Below, piece by piece: positions 1 through 7,299 of a stretch of DNA of 64,000 bases. The notes under the pieces were generated by a model that made no database searches, was not told the origin of the DNA, and saw nothing but the letters and a program-made list of their open reading frames with translations. Position numbers and translations under genes: made by a program. Source of the DNA: FEN-1279 sp964400285 (GTDB taxonomy: Bacteria > Bacteroidota > Ignavibacteria > Tepidaquicellales > Tepidaquicellaceae). The first letter of the stretch is position 1. The number at the start of each line of letters is the position of its first letter. The stretch covers positions 43,167 to 107,166 of the forward strand of contig CAYNTK010000010.1 of assembly GCA_964400285.1 (NCBI GenBank), written 5' to 3'.

Positions 1-1
1 A

Positions 2-466
2 CCAAATATAGATTTAAATTGTTTTATCAATAATTTAAAGAAATATGAAAATTTAACCTCGACAGGTCAATTTTATAATTATTTAATGAATATTGCTGGT
101 ATAGAGGATAGACCGAAATTTAAAAAGGATTTTTTCGGAACGGTCTTTTTTTGTAAGTTGAACCATAACTATAAATATGAATACAGAAAATTATTTGAAA
201 AGGAATTTCCTGCGGTTGCTATGATTATTGATTATTATAAACGCAAAGACTATAAAGAACTTCCAATTACACTGCAAAGAGTAGAGGCAGATATTATGAT
301 AAATAAAATCATAAAACGAATTGCAAAGGAAAAACCGGATATGTTTGCATTAACTATTCACGATAGTATCCTGACAATTGAGAAAAATGTAGAATATATT
401 AAAGAAATAATATTCGATGAATTTGAAAAGAATTTCAATTTAAAACCTTCAATCAAAATAGAATAA
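2..466 (+). CDS. Family A DNA polymerase-like protein, C-terminal fragment
   Basis: The reading frame is open to the left edge, so this is the 3' part of a longer gene; the first ATG in frame (86) is probably internal. The recognisable core is LQRVEADIM (motif like QGTAADI of polymerase I) followed about 20 residues later by the palm motif IHDS, as in the VHDE of bacterial PolA or the IHDS of T7-type RNA polymerase, and then an amphipathic helix. This suggests a template-dependent polymerase palm domain, probably a replication protein of a mobile element. The terminal Glu of PolA (HDE) is replaced by Ser, so a single-subunit RNA polymerase-like or divergent function is possible. The stop codon overlaps the next start (TAATG), indicating coupling. 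Confidence 0.55.
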   Translation, partial: PNIDLNCFINNLKKYENLTSTGQFYNYLMNIAGIEDRPKFKKDFFGTVFFCKLNHNYKYEYRKLFEKEFPAVAMIIDYYKRKDYKELPITLQRVEADIMINKIIKRIAKEKPDMFALTIHDSILTIEKNVEYIKEIIFDEFEKNFNLKPSIKIE

Positions 467-660
467 TGGAATTAAAAATTAATAAATTCGGTGTGATGCT
501 ATTTATATATCCTGATGCAGTAATAATTAACTTTGCTGGTCTATATTTAAGGTTAAAACCGAGTGAATTGCCTAACGAATTAGACGCTATAAAGTTTTAT
601 GAAATTTATAATTCAAATAAAGTTTTGAACGGTTTTAAATACAAAAAAGAGAGGAAATGA
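466..660 (+). CDS. Small hypothetical protein, coupled to polymerase-like gene
   Basis: I do not recognise this 64-residue protein. Its start overlaps the stop of the upstream polymerase-like gene by one base (TAATG), so it is probably translated by reinitiation from the same mRNA. It begins with a beta-rich segment (IYPDAVIINFAGLYLRLKP), then a short helix, and ends in a lysine-rich tail. There is no signal peptide or membrane segment. Its context suggests an accessory gene of the same element. Confidence 0.5.
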   Translation: MELKINKFGVMLFIYPDAVIINFAGLYLRLKPSELPNELDAIKFYEIYNSNKVLNGFKYKKERK

Positions 661-692
661 AACAAAATCCGGACACTATAAAAAAGAGATGA
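657..692 (+). other. Short start-overlapping ORF, NPDTIKK type
   Basis: An ATG overlaps the stop of the preceding gene (ATGA) and opens an 11-codon frame, MKQNPDTIKKR. A similar frame, beginning MFINSDTIKE, overlaps the stop of the gene ending at 1583. The shared N-(P/S)-D-T-I-K core suggests that these are stumps of two copies of one gene start, or leader peptides. Whether they are translated is unknown. Confidence 0.25.
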
Positions 693-933
693 CAAATCAG
701 AAGAAATCGAAAGAATTTAAGAATTAAGGAATTTAATGAAAATGACTTTACAAAATATATATCGTTTTAAAATGCTTTTTAAATACCTCTATTTTGCATT
801 TAGAGACGTTTTAAGCCACTTTTTTTGTAAAAGGATACATTTTATAAGGGTTTTTTTATATACCATATTTATATTTCAGTATTTAATTATGGCTAATTAT
901 TAATAAAATAAACAACTTAAACAATAAAACAGT

Positions 934-1347
934 ATGAATACTAACACACTTGATAACAAACAGAAAAAACACTGTATATTTGTTAAGAAAAACGGGGATA
1001 CCTGCGGAGCATTAGCAATGAAAAATAGTGATTTTTGTTTTTTTCACAATCCCGAAACCGAAACGAAAAGGCAGGAAACAAAGCGGAAGGGGGGAAAATC
1101 AAAGGTTATCGTAGTTAAAGGAAAGTTTCCTGCGGTAAAAATAAAAAAGGTTTCAGATGTCGTTAAGTTCTTGACTGATTTAATTAACGGAGTTCTTATC
1201 GGTGAAATAGATTTACGTATATCTACGGGATTAACTTATATAGCTAATTCAGTTTTAAAAGGTCTTGAATTGTCTCAAGTTGAAAGTAGAATAGACAAAC
1301 TTGAAACTAAATTAAACGTATATTCAAAAAATATAAACCATTTTTAA
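934..1347 (+). CDS. Small zinc-finger-like protein of mobile-element type
   Basis: This 137-residue protein has an N-terminal C-x(8)-C ... C-x(2)-H cluster (HCIFVKKNGDTCGALAMK, then CFFHNP), an arrangement seen in small proteins of phages and integrative elements that often begin with a (K/R)NG(K/E)xC-A knuckle. A basic, Gly-rich linker (KRKGGKSK) and a helical C-terminal half follow. The likely role is nucleic acid binding, possibly terminase-small-subunit-like; that is inference. It starts after about 270 bases without a gene, so it probably has its own promoter. Confidence 0.55.
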   Translation: MNTNTLDNKQKKHCIFVKKNGDTCGALAMKNSDFCFFHNPETETKRQETKRKGGKSKVIVVKGKFPAVKIKKVSDVVKFLTDLINGVLIGEIDLRISTGLTYIANSVLKGLELSQVESRIDKLETKLNVYSKNINHF

Positions 1348-1364
1348 ATTTAAATTATAAATAT

Positions 1365-1583
1365 ATGAAAAGTAAAGAAAAAATTAAAAAGCTTGAAAAC
1401 CTTGTCAATCAAGTATTTCAAGGAGATTTTAAAATATATATATTATTTAAAGATACTGAAACGAATATTTATCAACATAAAAACAAATCAAATGAAACCG
1501 AATATTACAAAAGTAAAGAGGATTTTATTAAGAGAAATGGCTTAACTGAAAACGTAAATATTCTTATAATTGAGATTGTTTAA
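1365..1583 (+). CDS. Small hypothetical protein
   Basis: I do not recognise this 72-residue protein. It lies 17 bases after the zinc-finger-like gene and is probably co-transcribed. It begins with a Lys/Glu-rich helix, followed by alternating hydrophobic segments (FKIYILFKDTET, then VNILIIEIV). There is no signal peptide. Its stop codon overlaps an ATG (TAATG) that opens an 18-codon frame resembling the short frame at 657-692. Confidence 0.45.
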   Translation: MKSKEKIKKLENLVNQVFQGDFKIYILFKDTETNIYQHKNKSNETEYYKSKEDFIKRNGLTENVNILIIEIV

Positions 1584-1639
1584 TGTTTATAAATTCGGAT
1601 ACTATAAAAGAAATTGATTGTAATAGTATTTTAAATTAA
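1583..1639 (+). other. Short start-overlapping ORF, NSDTIKE type
   Basis: An 18-codon frame starts on the TAATG overlap of the preceding gene and begins MFINSDTIKEID. The DNA AATYCGGAYACTATAAAA is shared with 666-683, at the other short frame. It may be a gene stump left by deletion or a leader peptide; translation is unproven. Confidence 0.25.
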
Positions 1640-1760
1640 TTTTGTAATGTAAAAAATTTCTAACTTAGGATTACAAAAGGTTTTTTATTTTACAAAGACC
1701 GTTTGAGTTTTAATGGTTTCCTAAGACCTGAGATTTCTCAATCGGTTTTTTGTTTTAATT

Positions 1761-1825
1761 GCAGGTAAAAAGTTCTTTCAAATAGGTATTAAAAGCAGGT
1801 AAAAAGTTTATACAAAAGTTTATAC
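1761..1825 (+). repeat. Iteron-like direct repeats before tRNA-Ser
   Basis: GCAGGTAAAAAGTT occurs at 1761-1774 and again at 1795-1808, 34 bases apart. It runs into a perfect tandem of AAAAGTTTATAC at 1802-1813 and 1814-1825. The spacing and the position 70 bases before a tRNA suggest arm-type recombinase sites or replication iterons of the adjacent element; neither is proven. Confidence 0.5.
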
Positions 1826-1892
1826 ACCTTATTACATTTTTTATACATTTTCAGAAATTTACGTCTTAACTAAATTACTGAAAAAACATCAC

Positions 1893-1979
1893 GGAGAGGT
1901 GGCTGAGTGGTTGAAAGCGGCGGTCTCGAAAACCGTTATACAGGTAACTGTATCGGGAGTTCGAATCTCCCCCTCTCCG
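1893..1979 (+). tRNA. tRNA-Ser(CGA)
   Basis: An 87-base cloverleaf: acceptor GGAGAGG/CCTCTCC, D arm GCTGAGTGGTTGAAAGC, anticodon stem GCGGT/ACCGT around loop CTCGAAA (anticodon CGA, reading UCG), a long variable arm (ACAGGTAACTGT region) typical of class II tRNAs, T arm GGGAG-TTCGAAT-CTCCC and discriminator G. CCA is not encoded. The long variable arm and the G discriminator fit serine. Confidence 0.95.
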
Positions 1980-1990
1980 CATTATTTATA

Positions 1991-2019
1991 AAACCCACAT
2001 ATTTTTCTGTGGGTTTTTT
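1991..2019 (+). terminator. Rho-independent terminator after tRNA-Ser
   Basis: The perfect stem AACCCACA/TGTGGGTT with loop TATTTTTC is followed by a T run and lies 12 bases after the tRNA. It separates the tRNA transcript from the lipoprotein gene. Confidence 0.85.
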
Positions 2020-2042
2020 ATTGTAATTTTTTTATTAATCAA

Positions 2043-2480
2043 ATGAAATATCTTATCATTTTCTTTTTAGCAATAATTTTATCAGGCTGCAGTAAATATG
2101 AAGACCCAGTAAGCACTGAAGGAGAAGAGCCATTTCAAGGTTTATTTTTATTTAACGGCGAAGGTATATATGACAGCGTTGCAAGTTCAGGGGGATATAA
2201 ACGCAGATTGGGAACATTTAATTTAAATGGGAACTATGATAGTATTTGTTTCAAATTTGCTTTAAAAACAAATTATAGTAAAAGCAGGGTTACATTTAAA
2301 TCGGATTCGATTGCATTATTTCAAATAAATTTTACTAATTTCATTGGTGACAGTAATTACCATAACTATTCATATAATATTCATAAAGCTTCGAATGATA
2401 TAGCTTATACAGATATCATTTTTGTAACTGAATTCAGAAAATATATAGTCTTAAGAGATTTAAAAATATATTTGAAATAA
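2043..2480 (+). CDS. Hypothetical lipoprotein
   Basis: This 145-residue protein has a classic lipoprotein signal: a short basic start, a hydrophobic core (LIIFFLAIIL) and the lipobox LSGC with the lipidated Cys at residue 16. An acidic linker (STEGEEP) follows, then a beta-strand-rich domain of about 110 residues that I do not recognise. It is probably anchored to the outer or inner membrane and faces the periplasm or surface. It stands alone between the tRNA terminator and the convergent mla operon. Confidence 0.7.
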   Translation: MKYLIIFFLAIILSGCSKYEDPVSTEGEEPFQGLFLFNGEGIYDSVASSGGYKRRLGTFNLNGNYDSICFKFALKTNYSKSRVTFKSDSIALFQINFTNFIGDSNYHNYSYNIHKASNDIAYTDIIFVTEFRKYIVLRDLKIYLK

Positions 2481-2545
2481 ACATTTTAACTTTAAATGGA
2501 ATAATAATTTTGCAAGTCTAGTAAATTATTATATCTATTTGTATA

Positions 2546-3595
2546 TTATCTTTTTAGTTCTTCCTCCTTTTGTTCAATGGCTTTATTCAATTCATCGAGT
2601 TTTTTTTGCAATACTTTTATTTCTTCTTCAGTCCTTTTTAACTCTTTTTGTTTACTTACGAATTTTTTTTCGAAATCAGTCCTATCCCAATATCCGATAT
2701 CTTCAAAATATCCTTTAAAGAAAAAATTGTGTTTTAAAGCCTCCATATTCTGAGAAAATCCAAATGAACCCTCTTCAAGATTCTTTGTTACAATATTTGC
2801 ATTCATCACAATTTCTTTTAAATTATTAGCAAATACAGTATCAGTTAAAAGTGTACCTACAACACTTTGATTTGAATTTATTTTGTCTGTTATTTCAGTA
2901 ACATTTTTTGTAACTGCTCTTAAATCTTTGGTAAGTTCATCGAGATTATAAGTTACGAATTCTATGGTTTTTCTAAACGCACCTATCACACCTCCTATCT
3001 CACCTGCATATCTCGAAAATCCTCGCATTGTTGAATCTATTCCGAAATACAGTGATTTATTATTTATTAATTGACCAAGAGTTCCTTCACCTGAATTTAC
3101 TTTCTCGACTATATCCGATAAATCAGTAGTTAAATCTGATGCTTTATCTCCAACCTCCTTTAAACTTTTGAAAATATCCTCCGCATTTATTGGAATTAAA
3201 GATTCAAGATAATCTCCATCTGTTACACTTAAAGAAGTGATACCTCCAGAAGAAATTTCGATTATCTTATTTCCCAATAACCCTTCTGATACTATTGCAG
3301 TTTTCGAATCCTTTTTTATAAATTCTCTGACTTTATTATCAATCTCCATATTTACAATAACTTCGCTACCGCTTTTTATTGTAATCTTTCTTACAACCCC
3401 CACCTTTATCCCTGCAAAATTCACACTTCCACCTTCCTGTAAACCACTTACGTTTTGAAAAATACTATTTAGTTGAAACGTAGAAGAAAAAAGATTTCTA
3501 TTACTGCTAATTACAAAAAGTGCTATCATAAAAAATAAAATCCCTATTATTATAAAAGCTCCAACCTGTATTTTTTTTGTTATCTCTTGTTTCAT
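2546..3595 (-). CDS. mlaD: MlaD/MCE family lipid transport protein
   Basis: This is the substrate-binding subunit of an Mla-type phospholipid transporter. One N-terminal membrane anchor (about residues 11-30) is followed by an MCE domain (about 40-120, containing SVNFAGIKVGVVRKI). After it comes a long helical region resembling a methyl-accepting or tunnel helix, and a highly charged C-terminal coiled coil (about 315-349). At 349 residues it is longer than E. coli MlaD (about 180) and closer to the longer MCE proteins of Bacteroidota and plants. It is the last gene of the mlaE-mlaF-mlaD order, starting 4 bases after mlaF, so the three form one operon and one inner-membrane complex. The direction of lipid transport cannot be told from sequence. 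Confidence 0.88.
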   Translation of the reverse strand: MKQEITKKIQVGAFIIIGILFFMIALFVISSNRNLFSSTFQLNSIFQNVSGLQEGGSVNFAGIKVGVVRKITIKSGSEVIVNMEIDNKVREFIKKDSKTAIVSEGLLGNKIIEISSGGITSLSVTDGDYLESLIPINAEDIFKSLKEVGDKASDLTTDLSDIVEKVNSGEGTLGQLINNKSLYFGIDSTMRGFSRYAGEIGGVIGAFRKTIEFVTYNLDELTKDLRAVTKNVTEITDKINSNQSVVGTLLTDTVFANNLKEIVMNANIVTKNLEEGSFGFSQNMEALKHNFFFKGYFEDIGYWDRTDFEKKFVSKQKELKRTEEEIKVLQKKLDELNKAIEQKEEELKR

Positions 3596-3599
3596 AAAA

Positions 3600-4340
3600 T
3601 TAAAATATAAAAAATGATTTTATAAAAGGATTATTTGATTTTATTAATTCTTCATATGTCCCCGTGGAAATAATTTTACCATCTTTCAATACTTCTATCT
3701 TGTTCGATGTTAGCCTTGCACAGTTCATATCGTGTGTAACAATTAGTGAGCTAACTTTGAACTTTTCCTGCATCTTTAAAATTAACATACAAATCTCTTT
3801 CGAAGTCGCTGGGTCTAATCCTGTTGTTGGCTCATCATATAGCATTATTTCTGGTTTCATTATTATTGTTCTTGCAAGTCCTGCACGCTTCTTCATCCCT
3901 CCAGATAGCTCAGAAGGCATTTTGTCTATTGAAGATAGTAGACCTACGTCATCAAGAGCTTCTTTTACTAATTCATCGATTTCATCATCGCTTAATTTTT
4001 TAAAATGCCTTCTTAACGGAAATTCCAAATTCTCTCTTAAACTCATTGAATCATATAATGCTCCGCTTTGAAATAGGAAACCAATTCTTTTTCTTACTTC
4101 TAACAATTCATCTTCCTCAAGTTCAGCTATATTTTTATTCAGCACTATAACCTCACCATCATCTGGATATAATAATCCAACAATATTTTGTAATATTACT
4201 GACTTCCCTGTTCCTGACTTTCCAAGTAATACAACTGATTCCCCTCTATTTACTTCCAGATTAATATCATCTAATACTAAAAAATCTCCGAACGATTTTT
4301 TTAAATGTCTAAGCGATATTACAATCTCTTTTTCCATCAA
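3600..4340 (-). CDS. mlaF: Mla-type ABC transporter ATP-binding protein
   Basis: A 246-residue ABC ATPase with all the key motifs: Walker A GKSGTGKS (residues 40-47), Q-loop Gln near 91, signature LSGG (145-148), Walker B LYDEP (Asp169/Glu170), D-loop GLD and the switch His in IVTHDM near 203. The LSGGMKKR form is typical of the MlaF/Ttg2A family rather than importers of sugars or metals. It starts inside the end of the permease gene (4-base overlap) and is followed by mlaD, so it should power lipid movement between inner and outer membranes. Translation may begin at either of the two initial Met codons. Confidence 0.9.
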   Translation of the reverse strand: MMEKEIVISLRHLKKSFGDFLVLDDINLEVNRGESVVLLGKSGTGKSVILQNIVGLLYPDDGEVIVLNKNIAELEEDELLEVRKRIGFLFQSGALYDSMSLRENLEFPLRRHFKKLSDDEIDELVKEALDDVGLLSSIDKMPSELSGGMKKRAGLARTIIMKPEIMLYDEPTTGLDPATSKEICMLILKMQEKFKVSSLIVTHDMNCARLTSNKIEVLKDGKIISTGTYEELIKSNNPFIKSFFIF

Positions 4341-5107
4341 AATAAAATGCTCGTTATTTGAACTGCAATTAGGTCAAGAAATATAACCATAAAAGATGAC
4401 ATTACAACTGCACTATTAGCAGCTCTTCCCACACTTTCTGTTCCGCGACTACAATTATAACCTTTAAAACATCCTATTAAACCAATAACAAAACCAAAAA
4501 AAATTGTCTTAATTGTTGATGGTATAATATCATCAAAATATAGCGAATTAAATATCTTCGACCAGTAAAACTTTAAACTCATATCTCCAGATAAATTTGT
4601 TGCAATATATCCACCCAATAGAGATAATGAATTTGAATATATTACTAATAACGGAACCATTAATGTAGCAGCTGTTATTCTCGTTACTACTAAATATTTA
4701 AATGGATTAATAGAAGATACTTCCATTGCAGCAATCTGTTCGGTAACTTTCATAGAGCCAAGTTCAGCACCAATTCCAGAACCCATTTTTCCTGCACAAA
4801 TTAAAGATGTTATTACCGGACCAATCTCTCTGAATACTGCAATTGCAAGTGTGCTGGGTATTAAAGATTCCGCTCCGAACTTCGCCATTGTGGGCTTTAA
4901 CTGAAGAGCAAGTGTCAATCCTATTATCAAACCAGTTACGCTCACAAGAGGCAAAGAATTATTCCCAAGATAATAAAACTGTTTAATTGTTTCATTAACT
5001 TCAAATGGTCGTTTGAATAAATTTTCAAAATATTTTATTGTAAATAAATAAATATCTGTAACTTCTATTAAAAACTGTTTGTATTTTATAATAAGATTCT
5101 CTTTCAT
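4337..5107 (-). CDS. mlaE: MlaE family ABC transporter permease
   Basis: This 256-residue integral membrane protein has about five hydrophobic helices and family landmarks: FREIGPVITSLICAGKMGSGIGAELGSMKVTEQIAAMEV in the middle (cited by its ends FREIGPVI and EQIAAMEV) and CFKGYNCSRGTESVGRAAN near the C-terminus, characteristic of MlaE/DUF140 permeases. It forms the membrane core with MlaF and MlaD. The start lies 6 bases after the upstream predicted barrel protein, so the operon probably begins at that gene. Confidence 0.9.
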   Translation of the reverse strand: MKENLIIKYKQFLIEVTDIYLFTIKYFENLFKRPFEVNETIKQFYYLGNNSLPLVSVTGLIIGLTLALQLKPTMAKFGAESLIPSTLAIAVFREIGPVITSLICAGKMGSGIGAELGSMKVTEQIAAMEVSSINPFKYLVVTRITAATLMVPLLVIYSNSLSLLGGYIATNLSGDMSLKFYWSKIFNSLYFDDIIPSTIKTIFFGFVIGLIGCFKGYNCSRGTESVGRAANSAVVMSSFMVIFLDLIAVQITSILF

Positions 5108-5113
5108 AAAGTG

Positions 5114-5767
5114 TTAATAATACCTGCGAATTTTTTTATCAATAAATGGATTTGCAAAACCGACTATAATACCAAATGAAAAATCCATAATGTTAGATTT
5201 TCTATTCTCAAGAATATATGTATATCTAAATTTTGTGTGTGGGTATATTAGTAATTTATGATTTCGTATAGAATACCCGTAAGTAATTTCAGGGAAAAAT
5301 CCATGATAAGTTATTCCATTAAAATAACCTGCACCAAAAGACACAACGCCTGTTCCTTGCAATAAATTTGAGGGCTTTATTCCTGATGTAAGAAAATAAT
5401 CATACTTATAGCTTAAACGGAAATGATGGTCATAATTCTGCCTGAAAATATAGGAATATTCGAAAGCCAATCTATGTTGCCCAATATCCCCAAATCCAAC
5501 TGATATTTCTTTCGTTATACCTAAAGCTATTTTATCGTTTTCGTAAAGAATTATCGGATTTAAGAGATAAAAAAAAGAAGCAACACCAATAGTTATTGGA
5601 ATAAAAGGATTAAAACTCTTTTTCATCGGAAGCTCTGTAGAATCATCATTAAAATAATTTTGTAAAATTATTTTCTCATTTTTCGGAATTAAATCTTGTG
5701 ATATCACTTCCGCCGAATTTGTAATAAAAGAAATTATTATTAATATTGATACTTTAAATAATCTCAT
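5114..5767 (-). CDS. Predicted exported outer-membrane barrel-like protein, first gene of mla operon
   Basis: A 217-residue protein with an N-terminal signal sequence (hydrophobic core LIIISFITNSAEVIS followed by QD). Alternating aromatic strands come after it (HRLAFEYSYIF, HHFRLSYKYDYF, FFPEITYGYSI, HTKFRYTYIL), with a Tyr-Tyr C-terminus, as expected for an outer-membrane beta-barrel of roughly eight strands. I do not recognise the family. Its place 6 bases upstream of mlaE suggests an outer-membrane partner of the lipid transporter, in the way that MlaA works with MlaFEDB, but it has no resemblance to MlaA that I can see. The role is inference. Confidence 0.6.
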   Translation of the reverse strand: MRLFKVSILIIISFITNSAEVISQDLIPKNEKIILQNYFNDDSTELPMKKSFNPFIPITIGVASFFYLLNPIILYENDKIALGITKEISVGFGDIGQHRLAFEYSYIFRQNYDHHFRLSYKYDYFLTSGIKPSNLLQGTGVVSFGAGYFNGITYHGFFPEITYGYSIRNHKLLIYPHTKFRYTYILENRKSNIMDFSFGIIVGFANPFIDKKIRRYY

Positions 5768-5842
5768 TACAACTCCAAAATAACAAATTATTAGTGGACA
5801 ATAAGGACAAAATTTTAGTATGCAATAAAGCTTGTTTCAAAA

Positions 5843-6646
5843 TCACGATGCTTTTATATCTAAAAAAGCATCTATAGAAAACTTATTAAAAACTTTTTTC
5901 GATAGGTTATAAAAAAATCCCTTTTTTTTCAAAATATAAGGTAAGTTTATTATTTTAACATCATTAAATCCGCTTTTTATTAATGTATTGCTCAAAGTTT
6001 TTGTAGTAAAAAAACTCCTGTGATACAACGGATGATTCCCTCCCTTCCATTTATATCCGCTCAATTTGAATTTTATACTATTGAAGTTTGGTACCTCGAT
6101 TATTAAGATACCTTTTTCATTTAAAATCTTTTTTACTTTCTTCAATTCTTCTATCGGATTTAAAATATGCTCGAGAACATGCCACATAGTTATCACATCG
6201 AATTTGTTCCCCTCTATAATTAAATTTTCAAGAGATTTATTACTTACATCAAGATTGAAGCTTTCTTTTGCAAAGTTTATTGCATTAATAGATAAATCTA
6301 TTCCATACACTTCGAATCCATTATCCACACAGGTCTTTAAAAATAAACCTGAACCACATCCAATATCGAGTAATTTAAAATCTTTTTTTTCTTTTAAAAG
6401 TTTTTTTAAAAAGTAAACTCTCTGTTCATTTATTTCATAAATTTCGGATAAGAATTCAAAATTAGAATCTTTCTTATAATCTTCACCATTATATTCTATT
6501 TTATAATATTCTTCATAAATTTCTTTCTCTTCAGGTGGATTTAGCAGATAAATAAAATCACAGGAAACACATTTAACAATAACAAATTTCCCTTCTTTTA
6601 TCTTTTCTTTATATTTTTCGCTATTACAATAAGGACAACTTCTCAT
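5843..6646 (-). CDS. Class I SAM-dependent methyltransferase with N-terminal zinc knuckle
   Basis: The 267-residue protein begins with two Cys pairs (CPYC at 4-7 and CVSC near 26-29) that probably bind zinc. It continues with a class I methyltransferase domain: motif I LLDIGCGSGLFL near 93-104, an acidic residue at YGIDLS, and WHVLEH in the motif IV region. This arrangement matches methyltransferases of O-antigen, sugar and small-molecule pathways (Methyltransf_11/23). The substrate cannot be read from sequence. The gene stands alone, 75 bases upstream of the mla operon's first gene and in the same direction. Confidence 0.75.
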   Translation of the reverse strand: MRSCPYCNSEKYKEKIKEGKFVIVKCVSCDFIYLLNPPEEKEIYEEYYKIEYNGEDYKKDSNFEFLSEIYEINEQRVYFLKKLLKEKKDFKLLDIGCGSGLFLKTCVDNGFEVYGIDLSINAINFAKESFNLDVSNKSLENLIIEGNKFDVITMWHVLEHILNPIEELKKVKKILNEKGILIIEVPNFNSIKFKLSGYKWKGGNHPLYHRSFFTTKTLSNTLIKSGFNDVKIINLPYILKKKGFFYNLSKKVFNKFSIDAFLDIKAS

Positions 6647-6834
6647 ATTTTAAAATCCAAATTACTGAAATTATAAAAATCTATAATTTTGATATCATTT
6701 CAATCATTTCGTTAAGCATTTTCCACAATATTATTAGGAGAAATAAATAGCAATAATTGATAATATATTAAATAAACAACTAAACTTCTAATTTCATATT
6801 TTAATATTTAAATACAATTAAAACATCTAATATT

Positions 6835-7287
6835 TTACCTAATCTCTCCATAAACTCTCTCATAAATAATTTTCCCTAAAATCGGTATTCTTATCTTCTC
6901 CCCTTGATACGATTTCACAGCAAGATATATGCTGTAACCTATTCCTCCAAATATTGCAACTATTAAAAGACCAACAAACATAAACATAATTATCATAAAT
7001 ACAGCCGGCATTCCTGATGTGTGCTGTAAGTTTGCCATTTTAGTAAATCCCACACCTGCAATTGCTATTGCTACTGCAAAAATCATTATTACAATAGCTA
7101 ATATTATAGAAAAGCTTAAATGAAAAAAAATAGATTGAAGAGAATGAAACCTAACAAATTTTGATTGGTCCTTTTTTATCGCCCAAATTATTATGGGCAT
7201 TATTAACCCACCAAATAGCATAGACAAATGGCATAACATTGAAAGCATTTTGTCTTCGTTCGAAATATTTTGAACAGCATTTTCCAT
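6835..7287 (-). CDS. DUF4870 family membrane protein
   Basis: A 150-residue protein with the features of the DUF4870/TIC20-like family: MLSMLCHLSMLFGGLIMPIIIW near the start, KFVRFHSLQSIFFHL in the middle and three to four membrane helices ending in a GYSIYLAVKSYQGEKIRIP-type tail. Proteins of this family sit in the cytoplasmic membrane; their function is not established. It starts 12 bases after the DUF1028 gene, so the two are probably co-transcribed with the C1 peptidase gene further upstream. Confidence 0.7.
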   Translation of the reverse strand: MENAVQNISNEDKMLSMLCHLSMLFGGLIMPIIIWAIKKDQSKFVRFHSLQSIFFHLSFSIILAIVIMIFAVAIAIAGVGFTKMANLQHTSGMPAVFMIIMFMFVGLLIVAIFGGIGYSIYLAVKSYQGEKIRIPILGKIIYERVYGEIR

Positions 7288-7299
7288 AATTATTATTAT

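Larger units (their letters stand above)
1..1892. mobile_element. Edge of a putative integrated element next to tRNA-Ser
   Basis: This stretch holds a polymerase-like gene fragment, three small genes of the kind carried by phages and integrative elements, and short direct repeats, and it stops at a tRNA gene, a common integrase target. No integrase or transposase is visible, because the element would continue to the left beyond the window. Calling it an element is inference from gene content and position. I could not find a second copy of the tRNA 3' end that would mark the other att site. Confidence 0.3.
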
